Shown piece by piece: positions 6,110-13,418 of a stretch of 19,607 nucleotides of DNA. The translations under genes were made by a program, and so were the position numbers. The stretch comes from Maritimibacter sp. (GTDB lineage: Bacteria > Pseudomonadota > Alphaproteobacteria > Rhodobacterales > Rhodobacteraceae). Location: contig JAGRMP010000413.1 in the NCBI GenBank assembly GCA_020441225.1, positions 1 through 19,607 of the forward strand, given 5' to 3'. The notes beneath the pieces are model-generated. The model ran no database searches and was not told the DNA's origin. It saw nothing but the letters and a program-made list of their open reading frames with translations. The first letter of the stretch is position 1, and each line of letters starts with the position of its first letter.

Positions 6110-7171
6110 GTGAGCACCGGCCAGCGCCCGGACGCGGCGGCAGGGCAGATGGGCGGCAGCTTTCTCCTTGGCACCGGGCGGTCGGGGTCGACGATGTTGT
6201 CCGACATCCTCGCCACCCATCCCGAGATCGCCAGCCTGTCTGAGGTCCTTACCTATCTCGGCACGAGGTCGCTGTTGCCGGGCCGGATCGGCGGCGCGCG
6301 TTACTGGCAGCGTCTGTCGCGGCAGACGCCGCTCTACCGCCAGCTCTTCACCGCCGAAACTGCGCCGGCCGAGTTTCTCTACCCCCGCGTTGGCGGCCGG
6401 TTTGCGGTGGATGACGTGCCGCCGATCCTCGCCACCACGCTCCCCCATCTCACCGACCGGCCCGACGCGCTGTTCGATGCGCTTGCGCGCACCGTCCCGC
6501 TGCAGCCGCGCCAGACAATGCCCGACCATCACCGTGCGCTGTTCGCCCACCTGGCCCGCGAAACCGGCGCGCGTCTCTGGGTCGAACGCTCCGGGCTGTC
6601 GCTGATGCAGGCGCGGGTGCTCAGGCAGGGCTTTCCCGAGGCGAAGTTCGTCTTCCTCCATCGCGACGGGCGCGATGTGGCTCTATCCCTGCGCGATTTC
6701 ATCCCCGCCCGGCTCATCGTCTGGAGCTGGTATCTGTTCCGAAAGCTTGGCGCGAACCCGATCGCCATTTCGGCGCCGACCGGCGCGAGCCGCAAATTGT
6801 GGCTGTTCGAGCGGCTGTTCACCCCGGTGTTTCCGATCGCCCGCGCACTCGCGACCCCGCCGCCGCTCGCCGCCTGCGCCGGGTTCTGGAGCGAGATGGT
6901 CCTGTCCGCCCTGCCGGAATACCACGCGCTGCCGCCCGAGCGGCGGATGCTGCTCGGCTACGAAACCCTCTGCGCCGATCCGGCCCGCGAGATCGCGCGA
7001 CTGGTGCGGTTTCTGGGGGCGGAGCCGTCGCCTCGCTGGTTGGCGAATGCCGCCCGGGTCCCCGAACGGCGCCCGCCGCGCTGGCAAAGCCTGCCGCCCG
7101 CGGACCGGCATGCGCTCTCGCAGGCCACCGAATCCGCCCGCGCGGCGCTCGCCGCGTTGCCCGCGGACTGA
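6110..7171 (+). CDS. PAPS-dependent sulfotransferase family protein
   Basis: A 353-residue cytosolic protein. Near the N-terminus FLLGTGRSGSTMLSDIL (about residues 18-34) is the 5'-phosphosulfate-binding loop of sulfotransferases. The 3'-phosphate-binding region is seen as KFVFLHRDGRDVALSLRDF near residue 180-198, and RMLLGYETLCADPAREI near 280-296 is the late conserved block (xxYExLxxDP). The acceptor cannot be predicted; bacterial members modify glycans, lipids and small molecules. The GTG at 6110 is taken as start, but the ribosome-binding site is poor and an ATG at 6149, just before the P-loop, is an alternative. The stop is one base from the stop of the convergent OmpA-like gene. Confidence 0.85.
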   Translation: MSTGQRPDAAAGQMGGSFLLGTGRSGSTMLSDILATHPEIASLSEVLTYLGTRSLLPGRIGGARYWQRLSRQTPLYRQLFTAETAPAEFLYPRVGGRFAVDDVPPILATTLPHLTDRPDALFDALARTVPLQPRQTMPDHHRALFAHLARETGARLWVERSGLSLMQARVLRQGFPEAKFVFLHRDGRDVALSLRDFIPARLIVWSWYLFRKLGANPIAISAPTGASRKLWLFERLFTPVFPIARALATPPPLAACAGFWSEMVLSALPEYHALPPERRMLLGYETLCADPAREIARLVRFLGAEPSPRWLANAARVPERRPPRWQSLPPADRHALSQATESARAALAALPAD

Positions 7172-7172
7172 A

Positions 7173-8168
7173 TCACTCGGTCGAGACCAGGATCGCTTCG
7201 ACCCGGCGGTTCTGAGTGCGCCCGTCGTCGCTCTGGTTCGATGCAATCGGGGAGAGATAGCCGATCCCCTCGGCTTCGAGCTGCGCCGGGTTGACGGCGA
7301 AATCGTTCACCAGCCGGTCCATCACCGAGGCCGCGCGTCGTTTCGACAGCGAGATATTGCCGGCGAGCGACCCTTCCGCATCGGTATGGCCCACCAGCGC
7401 CACCCGTTTTTCCGGGTTGGCGGCGAGATAGCCCGCAAGCTCCGTGAGCGAGGTATAGCCGCCGGGGCCGAGTTCCGACGACCCGGTGGCAAAGACCAGA
7501 TCGGCCAGGATGAACCGGCCCACCCGCTCCATCGCGGTCCCGATATCGTCGGACAGCACCGCCGGCATGGCGCTGCCGGGCTCGGCCTTGGTCGAGGCCT
7601 GGGGCTCTACCGTGACGTCCGACGCCTCGTCCGGTCCGACATGGATCACCTGGACGAACCCGGCCGAGGCCGAACGGCTGACCAGCAGGCTCACCGCCTC
7701 GGTCGGGTCGCCGGGCAGGATCGCCGCGAGATACCGGTAATCGCCAAGATCGACATGCATGTCCGGCTCGCCGATCACCTCGGTTCCGAAGCGGAAATCG
7801 AACCCGCCGCAGACCGTCTCCGCGCATTCGTAGACGATCTGATAGCCGGCATCGGCAAGCTGCGAGCGCAGGTTGAGCAGGATCTGGTAACTCGACATGC
7901 CGGTGCCGCCGAACCGCCAGGCCTGGCGATGCACCCGGCCCGCGAGCGACATGGACGGCACCGCGCTTTCCGCCTGCCAGCCGCCGATCGGCATCTCGTA
8001 GGTGGCGCCGAGGTCGAGCCGATCCTTGGTCAGGGTCGCCCCCTCCGGCAGGCGCAGCTCCGTCGCCAGCGCCGGCAGCGGCGCGATCGCCGCAAAAACG
8101 GCGACGAGGACGTGCAGACATGGTGTTCGATGTGCGGTTCGCACGGGACCTGCCAATGGGTTTTGCAT
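7173..8168 (-). CDS. exported OmpA-family peptidoglycan-associated protein
   Basis: A 331-residue protein starting at an ATG at 8168, with a long positively charged signal region ending in VLVAVFAAIAPLPALA (about residues 20-35). The middle region contains SSYQILLNLRSQLADAGYQI and YECAETVCGGFDFRFG, similar to the DUF4892-type N-terminal halves of some OmpA-like proteins. The C-terminal third is a clear OmpA peptidoglycan-binding domain: VFATGSSELG, ALVGHTDAEGS with the NISLSKRRAASV helix, and the final NRRVEAIL, with Asp and Arg positions for binding diaminopimelate. It should sit in the periplasm or outer membrane, bound to murein. The ribosome-binding site is weak. An intrinsic terminator upstream (8226-8258) separates it from the GNAT gene. 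Confidence 0.88.
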   Translation of the reverse strand: MQNPLAGPVRTAHRTPCLHVLVAVFAAIAPLPALATELRLPEGATLTKDRLDLGATYEMPIGGWQAESAVPSMSLAGRVHRQAWRFGGTGMSSYQILLNLRSQLADAGYQIVYECAETVCGGFDFRFGTEVIGEPDMHVDLGDYRYLAAILPGDPTEAVSLLVSRSASAGFVQVIHVGPDEASDVTVEPQASTKAEPGSAMPAVLSDDIGTAMERVGRFILADLVFATGSSELGPGGYTSLTELAGYLAANPEKRVALVGHTDAEGSLAGNISLSKRRAASVMDRLVNDFAVNPAQLEAEGIGYLSPIASNQSDDGRTQNRRVEAILVSTE

Positions 8169-8225
8169 TTCCGGCGTCGCGGCCGCGCCGGTTTCGAAGG
8201 TGAAAATACAGTGTTTCCGACGGGC

Positions 8226-8258
8226 AAAAAAGCCCGTTCTGCGCCGCTGGCGGGCTTT
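8226..8258 (-). terminator. rho-independent terminator of the GNAT gene
   Basis: On the minus strand AAAGCCCG and CGGGCTTT form a perfect 8-bp stem around a 14-base loop, followed by further T residues (a run of six in all). It lies 108 bases downstream of the GNAT stop at 8366. The rest of 8169-8365 holds no convincing gene, only the presumed promoter region of the OmpA-like gene. Confidence 0.75.
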
Positions 8259-8365
8259 CAGAGGCCCGTTCGGGCGCCGTTTCGCCGCGCCAGGCCGGCT
8301 TCGGTGGTGTTTGCGCGCCGGCGGGCGCGCGCCGCGCAGACGATTCGATCCCGCAGTCGCCGGGC

Positions 8366-9112
8366 TCAGACCGGCACGTCGGGATGCACCCTGTAGTGGT
8401 AGTGCCCCACCCGGGACATTCCGAGATCGGCGTAGAGCGGGTTGGCCGCGTGATTGCCCTGGGTGACGATCAACCCGAGCGTCTCCGCCCCGTGCCCCTG
8501 CGCCCATTTCGCCGCCGCCCGGATCAGCATCCCGCCGATCCCCTGGCGCCGCTCCTGCGGCTTGACGTAGAGCGCATGCACCATGGCCACCCCGTCGTGG
8601 ATCCCGGCGAATGCCGCGCCCGCCGGGTGGTCGCCGTTGCGCGCGAGCAGCGCCGTCTTCTCGCAGGTCGCGCGCTCCATCACCGCCTGCCGCGCCGCGC
8701 TCACGCCGCCGGCGGTCCAGATGTCGCGGACAAGCTCCAGGGGGGGCCACATCGTGTAGATCGTCGCCCGCGGGATCGGCGCGGCCGCCAGCTCGGCGGT
8801 GGCCTTGGCCCAGAGGTTGACCGGATCGCGGACCCGGTAGCCGTGGGCCTCGAGCAGCCGGTCGAGCCGGTCGTCGCCTTCGCGGATCTGAAACAGCGGG
8901 TCCTGACCGAGCGCCCGCATCGCGTTTTCGGCGATCGGCAGGTCGGCATCGGTTACCGGCCAGGCCTCGGTTGCCGCCGAAACCCGGTTGCCGCCGCCCT
9001 TGCCGTCGCGGATGACCCAGGCCCCCAACGCCTTGCGGCTCGCCGGCGGCCAGGTCGCTTCGCAGACCTCGGCGAGTTTCTGGGTGCCGGGAAGGGCGAT
9101 CGGTTTGTTCAT
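8366..9112 (-). CDS. GNAT-family N-acetyltransferase
   Basis: A 248-residue protein. The C-terminal half carries the GNAT core: MVHALYVKPQERRQGIGGMLIRAA (about residues 180-203), whose RRQGIGG is the acetyl-CoA pyrophosphate-binding loop, then GAETLGLIVTQGNHAANPLYADLGM, the beta5/alpha4 region with its N, A, LY signature. The N-terminal half (AVCEATWPPASRK-like opening, GAWVIRDGKGGGNRVSAA) resembles double-domain GNATs in which the first half is degenerate. The ATG at 9112 overlaps the stop of the upstream CinA-like gene by four bases (ATGA) and has GGAGG seven bases before it inside that gene, so the two are translationally coupled. The acceptor is unknown. Confidence 0.9.
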   Translation of the reverse strand: MNKPIALPGTQKLAEVCEATWPPASRKALGAWVIRDGKGGGNRVSAATEAWPVTDADLPIAENAMRALGQDPLFQIREGDDRLDRLLEAHGYRVRDPVNLWAKATAELAAAPIPRATIYTMWPPLELVRDIWTAGGVSAARQAVMERATCEKTALLARNGDHPAGAAFAGIHDGVAMVHALYVKPQERRQGIGGMLIRAAAKWAQGHGAETLGLIVTQGNHAANPLYADLGMSRVGHYHYRVHPDVPV

Positions 9113-9840
9113 GCGGTGGCCTCCGGAAACAGGTTGGCAAGCTCGACCATCGCCGCCGAGACCAGGGCGCCGTCGGCCCCGCGCACGACGATGTTGGAGC
9201 CGAAAACACCGTCCTGGTTGAACGGATAGGAGCCGATCGACAACAGCGGGAACCGCTCGGCCAGGGCCGCCAGCGGCGCGGCGATGTCGCCTTCCGGCTG
9301 GGTTACGCGAAACGTCTGGCTGAGGAGCGGCGTGCCGCCGTCGAGCGTCGCCACGACCGAGGCGACCATCGCCTCGAAGATCTTCGGCACGCCGGCACAG
9401 ACATGGACGTTGCCGAGCGTGAAACCGGGCGCCGCCGAGATCGGATTGTCGATCAGCGTGGCCCCGTCGGGAATGCGCGCCATCCGCAGCCGCGCGGGCG
9501 TCAGCTCGGCGCCCCGCGCCTCGATGAAAGCGGTGAGGATCTCGCGGGCATCGTCGCGCACGTCGATCCCGACATCGAACGCCGCAGCAATGGCGTCGGC
9601 GGTGATGTCGTCGTGGGTCGGGCCGATCCCGCCCGAAGTAAACACATGGGTATAGCGTTCCGACAGCGCCCGCACCGCGGCGACGATCGCGGCCTGGTCG
9701 TCCGGCACCACCCGGGCTTCGCGCAGATCGATCCCCTGCGCGGTCAGCACGCCCGCCAGGTGGTGGGTATTGCTGTCATGGGTGCGGCCCGACAGGATCT
9801 CGTCGCCGATCACCAGCATTGCCGCGGTTGGATTGGCCAT
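9109..9840 (-). CDS. CinA-type molybdopterin-binding domain protein
   Basis: A 243-residue stand-alone version of the COG1058 domain, which is related to MoaB/MogA. The core motifs are AAMLVIGDEILSGRTHDSN at the N-terminus, VVPDDQAAIVAAV near residue 45, and VFTSGGIGPTHDDITADAIA near 65-85, the pterin-binding loop and its following helix. It lacks the C-terminal CinA/PncC amidohydrolase domain, as many alphaproteobacterial members do. The frame continues upstream to 9963, but the ATG at 9840 is chosen because GGAG lies a few bases before it and conserved sequence begins there. It is the first gene of a coupled pair with the GNAT gene. Family members have been linked to nucleotide pyrophosphatase activity; the role here is unproven. 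Confidence 0.9.
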   Translation of the reverse strand: MANPTAAMLVIGDEILSGRTHDSNTHHLAGVLTAQGIDLREARVVPDDQAAIVAAVRALSERYTHVFTSGGIGPTHDDITADAIAAAFDVGIDVRDDAREILTAFIEARGAELTPARLRMARIPDGATLIDNPISAAPGFTLGNVHVCAGVPKIFEAMVASVVATLDGGTPLLSQTFRVTQPEGDIAAPLAALAERFPLLSIGSYPFNQDGVFGSNIVVRGADGALVSAAMVELANLFPEATA

Positions 9841-9984
9841 TCGGTCTCCGCCCTCCGTCGCCGGTCGTCCTGTTGCCGGCTGCCCTTGTTTCCGCCCGAG
9901 CCTAGACCAGATTTCGCGCGTTTCCAATCGATTGCGGTGCAGTCCCGGACGCCGCGCCGGCACTGTGTCCGGGCTGCGGCCCCG

Positions 9985-10932
9985 TCATTCCGGAACGTCG
10001 TGCAGAAACTCGCGGATCGCTTCGAGAACCTGCGTCGGCCGGGTGTAGGGCAGCGAATGCGGGCCCTCCGGGATCACCTCCTGGTGCGCTTCCCGGTTCC
10101 ACATCGCAAGCTGCCCGACGCCTGCGAGCGGGATGACGGTATCGGTCTCGCCCCAGATCGCCAGCGTCGGGATATACATTGCCGCGATCTCCCGGTGGTC
10201 ATCGGCCACACTCTCCTGCAGCGCATGTCGTTCGGAGGACAAGACGGCGGCAAGATATCCCTTGCGCTTGAGCTCGGCGCTGATCCGGTCGGGCAGATCG
10301 GTGATCACGCTCGCCCCTTTCGCGTCTTCCCGTGCGCTCCGGCGCAAAGCCCAGGGCCCGGTCAGCCCCCAGAGCCAGGCGCCGAACATCCCGCCACGCC
10401 GGGCCAGCGCCAGCGGCTTCGACGCCACGTATCCCATCCCGGCGGGCGCGAGCAGGATCAGCCGTTCGACCCGGTCGCTCTCGGTCGCGGCAAACCGCGC
10501 GGCGATCGCCCCGCCCATCGAATAGCCCAGCAATGTCACCGGCAGGTTGATGCCGAGCGCGTCGAGCAGTCCGGCCAACTGGCGGGCGTGAAAGTCCAGC
10601 GTCTGCGCGCCCTGTCCCCGGTCGGAAAATCCGCGGCCGTAGAGATCGTAGCTCAGCACCCGGTACCGCAGGCCGAGCAGGCCCCGGATCAGCCCGTCGA
10701 ATACCCACATCGGCGTGGTCAGCCCATGCACCAGCACGATCACCCGGTCCGAGCGCGATCCATGCCATTTGTAATGCGTGGCGCCACCGTCGAGATCGGC
10801 GAAATCGCCCGGCGCGCGGCCGCGCATGCGGTCCGTCACCGGCCGGCGCAGCCGTTCGGCGATCCCGGGCCAGGCGACCAGCGCCAGGGCCAGCAGCCCC
10901 AGGGCTGCCACGATCGTAAGAGTTGCCGTCAT
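9985..10932 (-). CDS. alpha/beta hydrolase with N-terminal membrane anchor
   Basis: A 315-residue protein. The first about 22 residues (TLTIVAALGLLALALVAW) form a hydrophobic segment likely to anchor it in the inner membrane. The hydrolase fold follows: IVLVHGLTTPMW is the oxyanion strand, YDLYGRGFSD the next conserved loop, and GYSMGGAIA (about residues 137-145) the nucleophile elbow with Ser. The acid is probably the Asp in WGETDTVIP and the base His lies in EGPHSLPYT. The triad is complete, so it should be active, on an ester or similar substrate I cannot specify. The ATG at 10932 has a distant GAGGGG upstream. It stands alone between the CinA-like operon and a 319-bp intergenic region. 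Confidence 0.9.
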   Translation of the reverse strand: MTATLTIVAALGLLALALVAWPGIAERLRRPVTDRMRGRAPGDFADLDGGATHYKWHGSRSDRVIVLVHGLTTPMWVFDGLIRGLLGLRYRVLSYDLYGRGFSDRGQGAQTLDFHARQLAGLLDALGINLPVTLLGYSMGGAIAARFAATESDRVERLILLAPAGMGYVASKPLALARRGGMFGAWLWGLTGPWALRRSAREDAKGASVITDLPDRISAELKRKGYLAAVLSSERHALQESVADDHREIAAMYIPTLAIWGETDTVIPLAGVGQLAMWNREAHQEVIPEGPHSLPYTRPTQVLEAIREFLHDVPE

Positions 10933-11251
10933 GGTGCGCGTACCGCCCCTCGCTTGCCGTCCGTCCCGCCCCGGCCCCCCCGGGCTTGGTCCGCGCCGAA
11001 CCTAGCGGCGCATCTGGATCTCAATATGTTGAATTCGTGACATTTTCCAACGCCGGGGTCGGGGCGCCCGCCCGGCGGCTGCAGCTGTCCGAAATCACCC
11101 CGCGCATCCGTGTACCAGTTAGCGCTACCGTCAATAAAACCAAAGACTTGAACCCCTGTGCGAGCTCGCACACCTGTACCGCGGCCCCGGTCCCCCGTCC
11201 TTTGCGCGCAAATCGCCCCGCGGCCCGCCCGAGCCTCAGCCGACAGGGCCC
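10933..11251. other. 319-bp intergenic region with operator-like palindromes
   Basis: No convincing gene is seen. It contains a perfect 16-bp palindrome TGTGCGAGCTCGCACA (11157-11172), a TAGCGCTA core (11120-11127) in a context like LacI-family operators, and a TTGACG -35-like hexamer on the minus strand (11129-11134) next to it, pointing toward the hydrolase gene. Closer to that gene, minus-strand TTGGAA and CATATT with a 16-base gap (about 11020-11050) form another weak promoter candidate. The local base composition is lower in GC than the surroundings around 11120-11160. Confidence 0.5.
11157..11172. promoter_or_regulatory. 16-bp perfect palindrome, possible operator
   Basis: TGTGCGAG joined to CTCGCACA without spacer. 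It lies 80 bases beyond the stop of the ornithine-cyclodeaminase-family gene and about 225 bases upstream of the hydrolase gene. There is no T-tract, so a protein-binding site is more likely than a terminator. No matching regulator gene is adjacent. Confidence 0.4.
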
Positions 11252-12166
11252 CTACCGCGCGCGCCACTTCTCGAGGATATAGCGCGCCGTCATCAGATCG
11301 AGATGCGCCCCGCCGCCGTTCTTGAACAGCGTGATCTCGCCCGGCGCCCGGGTAAACACCCCGGCCTCGATATCGTAGAAATCGCCGACGATATCGCTTT
11401 TGGAAATCACCCCCTCTTCGAGCGGGATCTTGAGCTCGCCGATATGCTCCAGCACCGTCGCCCGGCTGTCGACGAACAGCCGCGACCGCTTCAGCGCCGT
11501 GTCGTCGCCCTCGCGCATGTCCGGACGGAATGCGCCGATCAGGTCGATGTACTGGCCGGGAACGAGCCAGTCGCCCTCGATCAAGGGCTCGCGCGACATC
11601 GTCGCGCAACTCACGATGTCGCAGGCCATCACCGCGCTTTCGAGATCGGTCGCCACCAGCGTGTTGGGGAAATGCGCCGCGATCTCCTCGGCATGGGTCG
11701 GGGTGCGGTTCCAGACCATGAACTGCGCCTTGGGGTAGAGCCAGCCATAGGCCTCGCGCATCGCCCGCGCCATCTGGCCGCCGCCGACGATCACGATGCT
11801 GCCGGGCGTTTCCATCGCGAGCAGCCGCGCTGCCACGAGCGAATCGGCGGCCGTCTTCCACTTGGTGACCAGGTGGAAATCCACGATCGCATCGAGCGTG
11901 CCGTGGTCGTCGCAATAAAGCGCGACCGCCCCGTTCACCGCCGGCACCCGGTCGGCGGGGTTCTCGGGAAACACCGTCGCCGTCTTCACCGCCATGCCCA
12001 TCCCGTCGATCCAGGCCGAGCGGTTGAGCAGCGTATCGGCCTCGCGGGTGATGAAACTGTCGGCGATCTCGGCCCGCGGCAGCCGGTGCCCGGCCACAAG
12101 CGCATCGACGAGCTCCCCCCAGTCGAGCAGCTCTTCGGCCTCAAAGGGGATCATCTCGACACTCAT
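11252..12166 (-). CDS. ornithine cyclodeaminase / mu-crystallin family NAD(P)-dependent protein
   Basis: A 304-residue protein of normal family length. The N-terminal substrate region has MAVKTATVFPENPADRVPAVNG (Lys of the active site, about residues 55-76) and VTKWKTAADSLVAARLLA. The Rossmann nucleotide-binding motif is SIVIVGGGQMARAMREA (about 120-136), followed by WNRTPTHAEEI. YIDLIGAFRPDMREGD holds the conserved Asp/Glu region. The family includes ornithine cyclodeaminase, alanine dehydrogenase and cyclic-imino-acid (ketimine) reductases, and these cannot be separated here by eye. The ATG at 12166 overlaps the stop of the upstream HAD gene (ATGA), so the two are coupled. The frame runs open far upstream to 12736, but that part is antisense-frame noise over the HAD gene. 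Confidence 0.92.
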   Translation of the reverse strand: MSVEMIPFEAEELLDWGELVDALVAGHRLPRAEIADSFITREADTLLNRSAWIDGMGMAVKTATVFPENPADRVPAVNGAVALYCDDHGTLDAIVDFHLVTKWKTAADSLVAARLLAMETPGSIVIVGGGQMARAMREAYGWLYPKAQFMVWNRTPTHAEEIAAHFPNTLVATDLESAVMACDIVSCATMSREPLIEGDWLVPGQYIDLIGAFRPDMREGDDTALKRSRLFVDSRATVLEHIGELKIPLEEGVISKSDIVGDFYDIEAGVFTRAPGEITLFKNGGGAHLDLMTARYILEKWRAR

Positions 12167-12846
12167 CGCGCCGCCTCTTCGTCGAGCAGCCCGGCCGCCA
12201 CCAGCCGCGCGGCCCAGCCCTCGGGCCCGTCGAAATGATGCACCTGCCAGCCCCGCGCCGCGGCCGCTTCGATATTGTAACCCATGTCGTCGGCGAACAG
12301 CAGCCGCTCGGGTGCGATACCGCTGTCCTCCTCGACGATCTCGTAGATCCGCGCCGTGGGCTTGGTCACGCCGAGATGGCCCGAGATGTAGCGCCGGTCG
12401 AACTCGGCGAGAAAGGGCCAGGCCGTCTCGGCGACGGCGAACGAGCCCTGGCCGAAATTCGACAGCGCAAACACCGGCACGCCGGCGTCGCGTAACGCCC
12501 GCAGCAGCCGGACGGAATGCGGGATCTCCGGCCCCGCCACGTCGAGCCAGCGGTCGTGCCACATCCGGATCTCGTCGCCGAACTCCGGCACCTGTTCCGC
12601 CGCCGCGTAGACGGTCTCGCGAAAATCCGCACCGCGGTCGACCAGCTCGTTCATCTGATGCAGGTCCACCGCCGCAAACATCGCCTGCGCCCGGTCCGCC
12701 CCGACCATCGCGGCGTAGGCCCGCTCCGGTTGCCATTCGATCAACACGTTGCCGATGTCGAAGACGACGGCCTCGGGTCTGGGCGCGTCGCGGCGGGGGG
12801 CATCGGTCTGGGGCGCGCCGGCGTGGGGGGAGGGGGCTCGACTCAT
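12163..12846 (-). CDS. HAD-superfamily phosphatase-like hydrolase
   Basis: A 227-residue protein with all four HAD motifs. They are AVVFDIGNVLIEW (motif I, nucleophile Asp, about residue 30), FALSNFG (motif II, near 127), the Lys in VTKPTARIYEIV (motif III, near 160) and LLFADDMGYNIEAA (motif IV, near 184-197). The FDIGNV form of motif I, with Gly-Asn after the second position, resembles the YihX-type sugar-phosphate phosphatases rather than the DxD subgroup. The first 24 residues are Pro/Ala/Arg-rich and probably disordered; no better start is available in frame, and the Shine-Dalgarno before 12846 is poor. It is the promoter-proximal partner of the ornithine-cyclodeaminase-family gene. The substrate is unknown. 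Confidence 0.88.
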   Translation of the reverse strand: MSRAPSPHAGAPQTDAPRRDAPRPEAVVFDIGNVLIEWQPERAYAAMVGADRAQAMFAAVDLHQMNELVDRGADFRETVYAAAEQVPEFGDEIRMWHDRWLDVAGPEIPHSVRLLRALRDAGVPVFALSNFGQGSFAVAETAWPFLAEFDRRYISGHLGVTKPTARIYEIVEEDSGIAPERLLFADDMGYNIEAAAARGWQVHHFDGPEGWAARLVAAGLLDEEAAR

Positions 12847-13037
12847 AGGTTCAGACTACCCCCAACCCCCCGCGATGGAAGCGGAAACTGCGCACGGGTA
12901 AAGCTGCCGCAGGTCGCTGTGGCGCCTCGGCATGCCCCGCGCATGCTGCCTGATGTCGGGCTCCGGTTGCCAAGTCCGGCGTTTTCCGTTTCATGGGAGC
13001 CGCGACAGCCGCGAACCCCAAAAGGAGAGCCCGCGAG

Positions 13038-13418
13038 ATGACTACCTGGATCACCATCTGCGACACCTGCAAACGCGACGACTGGGCTGCGCGCGGGGTC
13101 GAAGAGACCGACGGCGAAAAGCTGGCGCGGCTGGTCGAGGCGGCGGCGCAGGGCACCGGTATCCGCACCCGCCGCACCGCCTGCCTGATGGGCTGCGACC
13201 ATTCCTGCAACGTCGCGGTCCAGGCCGCCGGCAAGTTGTGCTACACGCTCGGCCGGTTCGAGCCCGAGACGGAGGCGGCCGAGGGGATCGTCGCCTATGC
13301 CCGGGGCCATGCCGCCTCGGCCACGGGCCAGGTGCCCTATCGCGAATGGCCGCAGGCGGTGAAGGGGCATTTCGTCACCCGCCACCCGCCGCTGCCCGAA
13401 ACCGAGGCCGCCGAATGA
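13038..13418 (+). CDS. DUF1636 small Cys-rich, putative metal-binding protein of the cobalamin block
   Basis: A 126-residue cytosolic protein. Cysteines are arranged as CDTCKRDD near the N-terminus and TACLMGCDHSCNVAV near residue 48-62. This resembles thioredoxin-like ferredoxins and is the usual DUF1636 pattern, so metal or Fe-S binding is likely but not shown. The ATG at 13038 has AAGGAG upstream; the frame is open further but without a ribosome-binding site. Its stop overlaps the cobC start (ATGA), and cobC overlaps cobD in the same way. DUF1636 genes are commonly found with cobalamin biosynthesis genes in Rhodobacterales, which supports a role in cobalt handling or corrin metabolism, but this is inference from neighbours. 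The 191-bp upstream region shows no recognisable cobalamin riboswitch. Confidence 0.85.
   Translation: MTTWITICDTCKRDDWAARGVEETDGEKLARLVEAAAQGTGIRTRRTACLMGCDHSCNVAVQAAGKLCYTLGRFEPETEAAEGIVAYARGHAASATGQVPYREWPQAVKGHFVTRHPPLPETEAAE

Noticed and set aside
6675..8396. Long plus-strand frame of 573 codons
   Set aside because: It shadows the sulfotransferase and the OmpA-like gene, both of which have clear motifs in other frames.
12850..13037. Cobalamin riboswitch upstream of the DUF1636-cobC-cobD block, suggested by CCGG...TCCGG sequence near 12962-12980
   Set aside because: The segment has the wrong spacing and none of the following conserved CCCCGCAAC-type or GCCACTG-type elements, so the resemblance is chance in GC-rich DNA.
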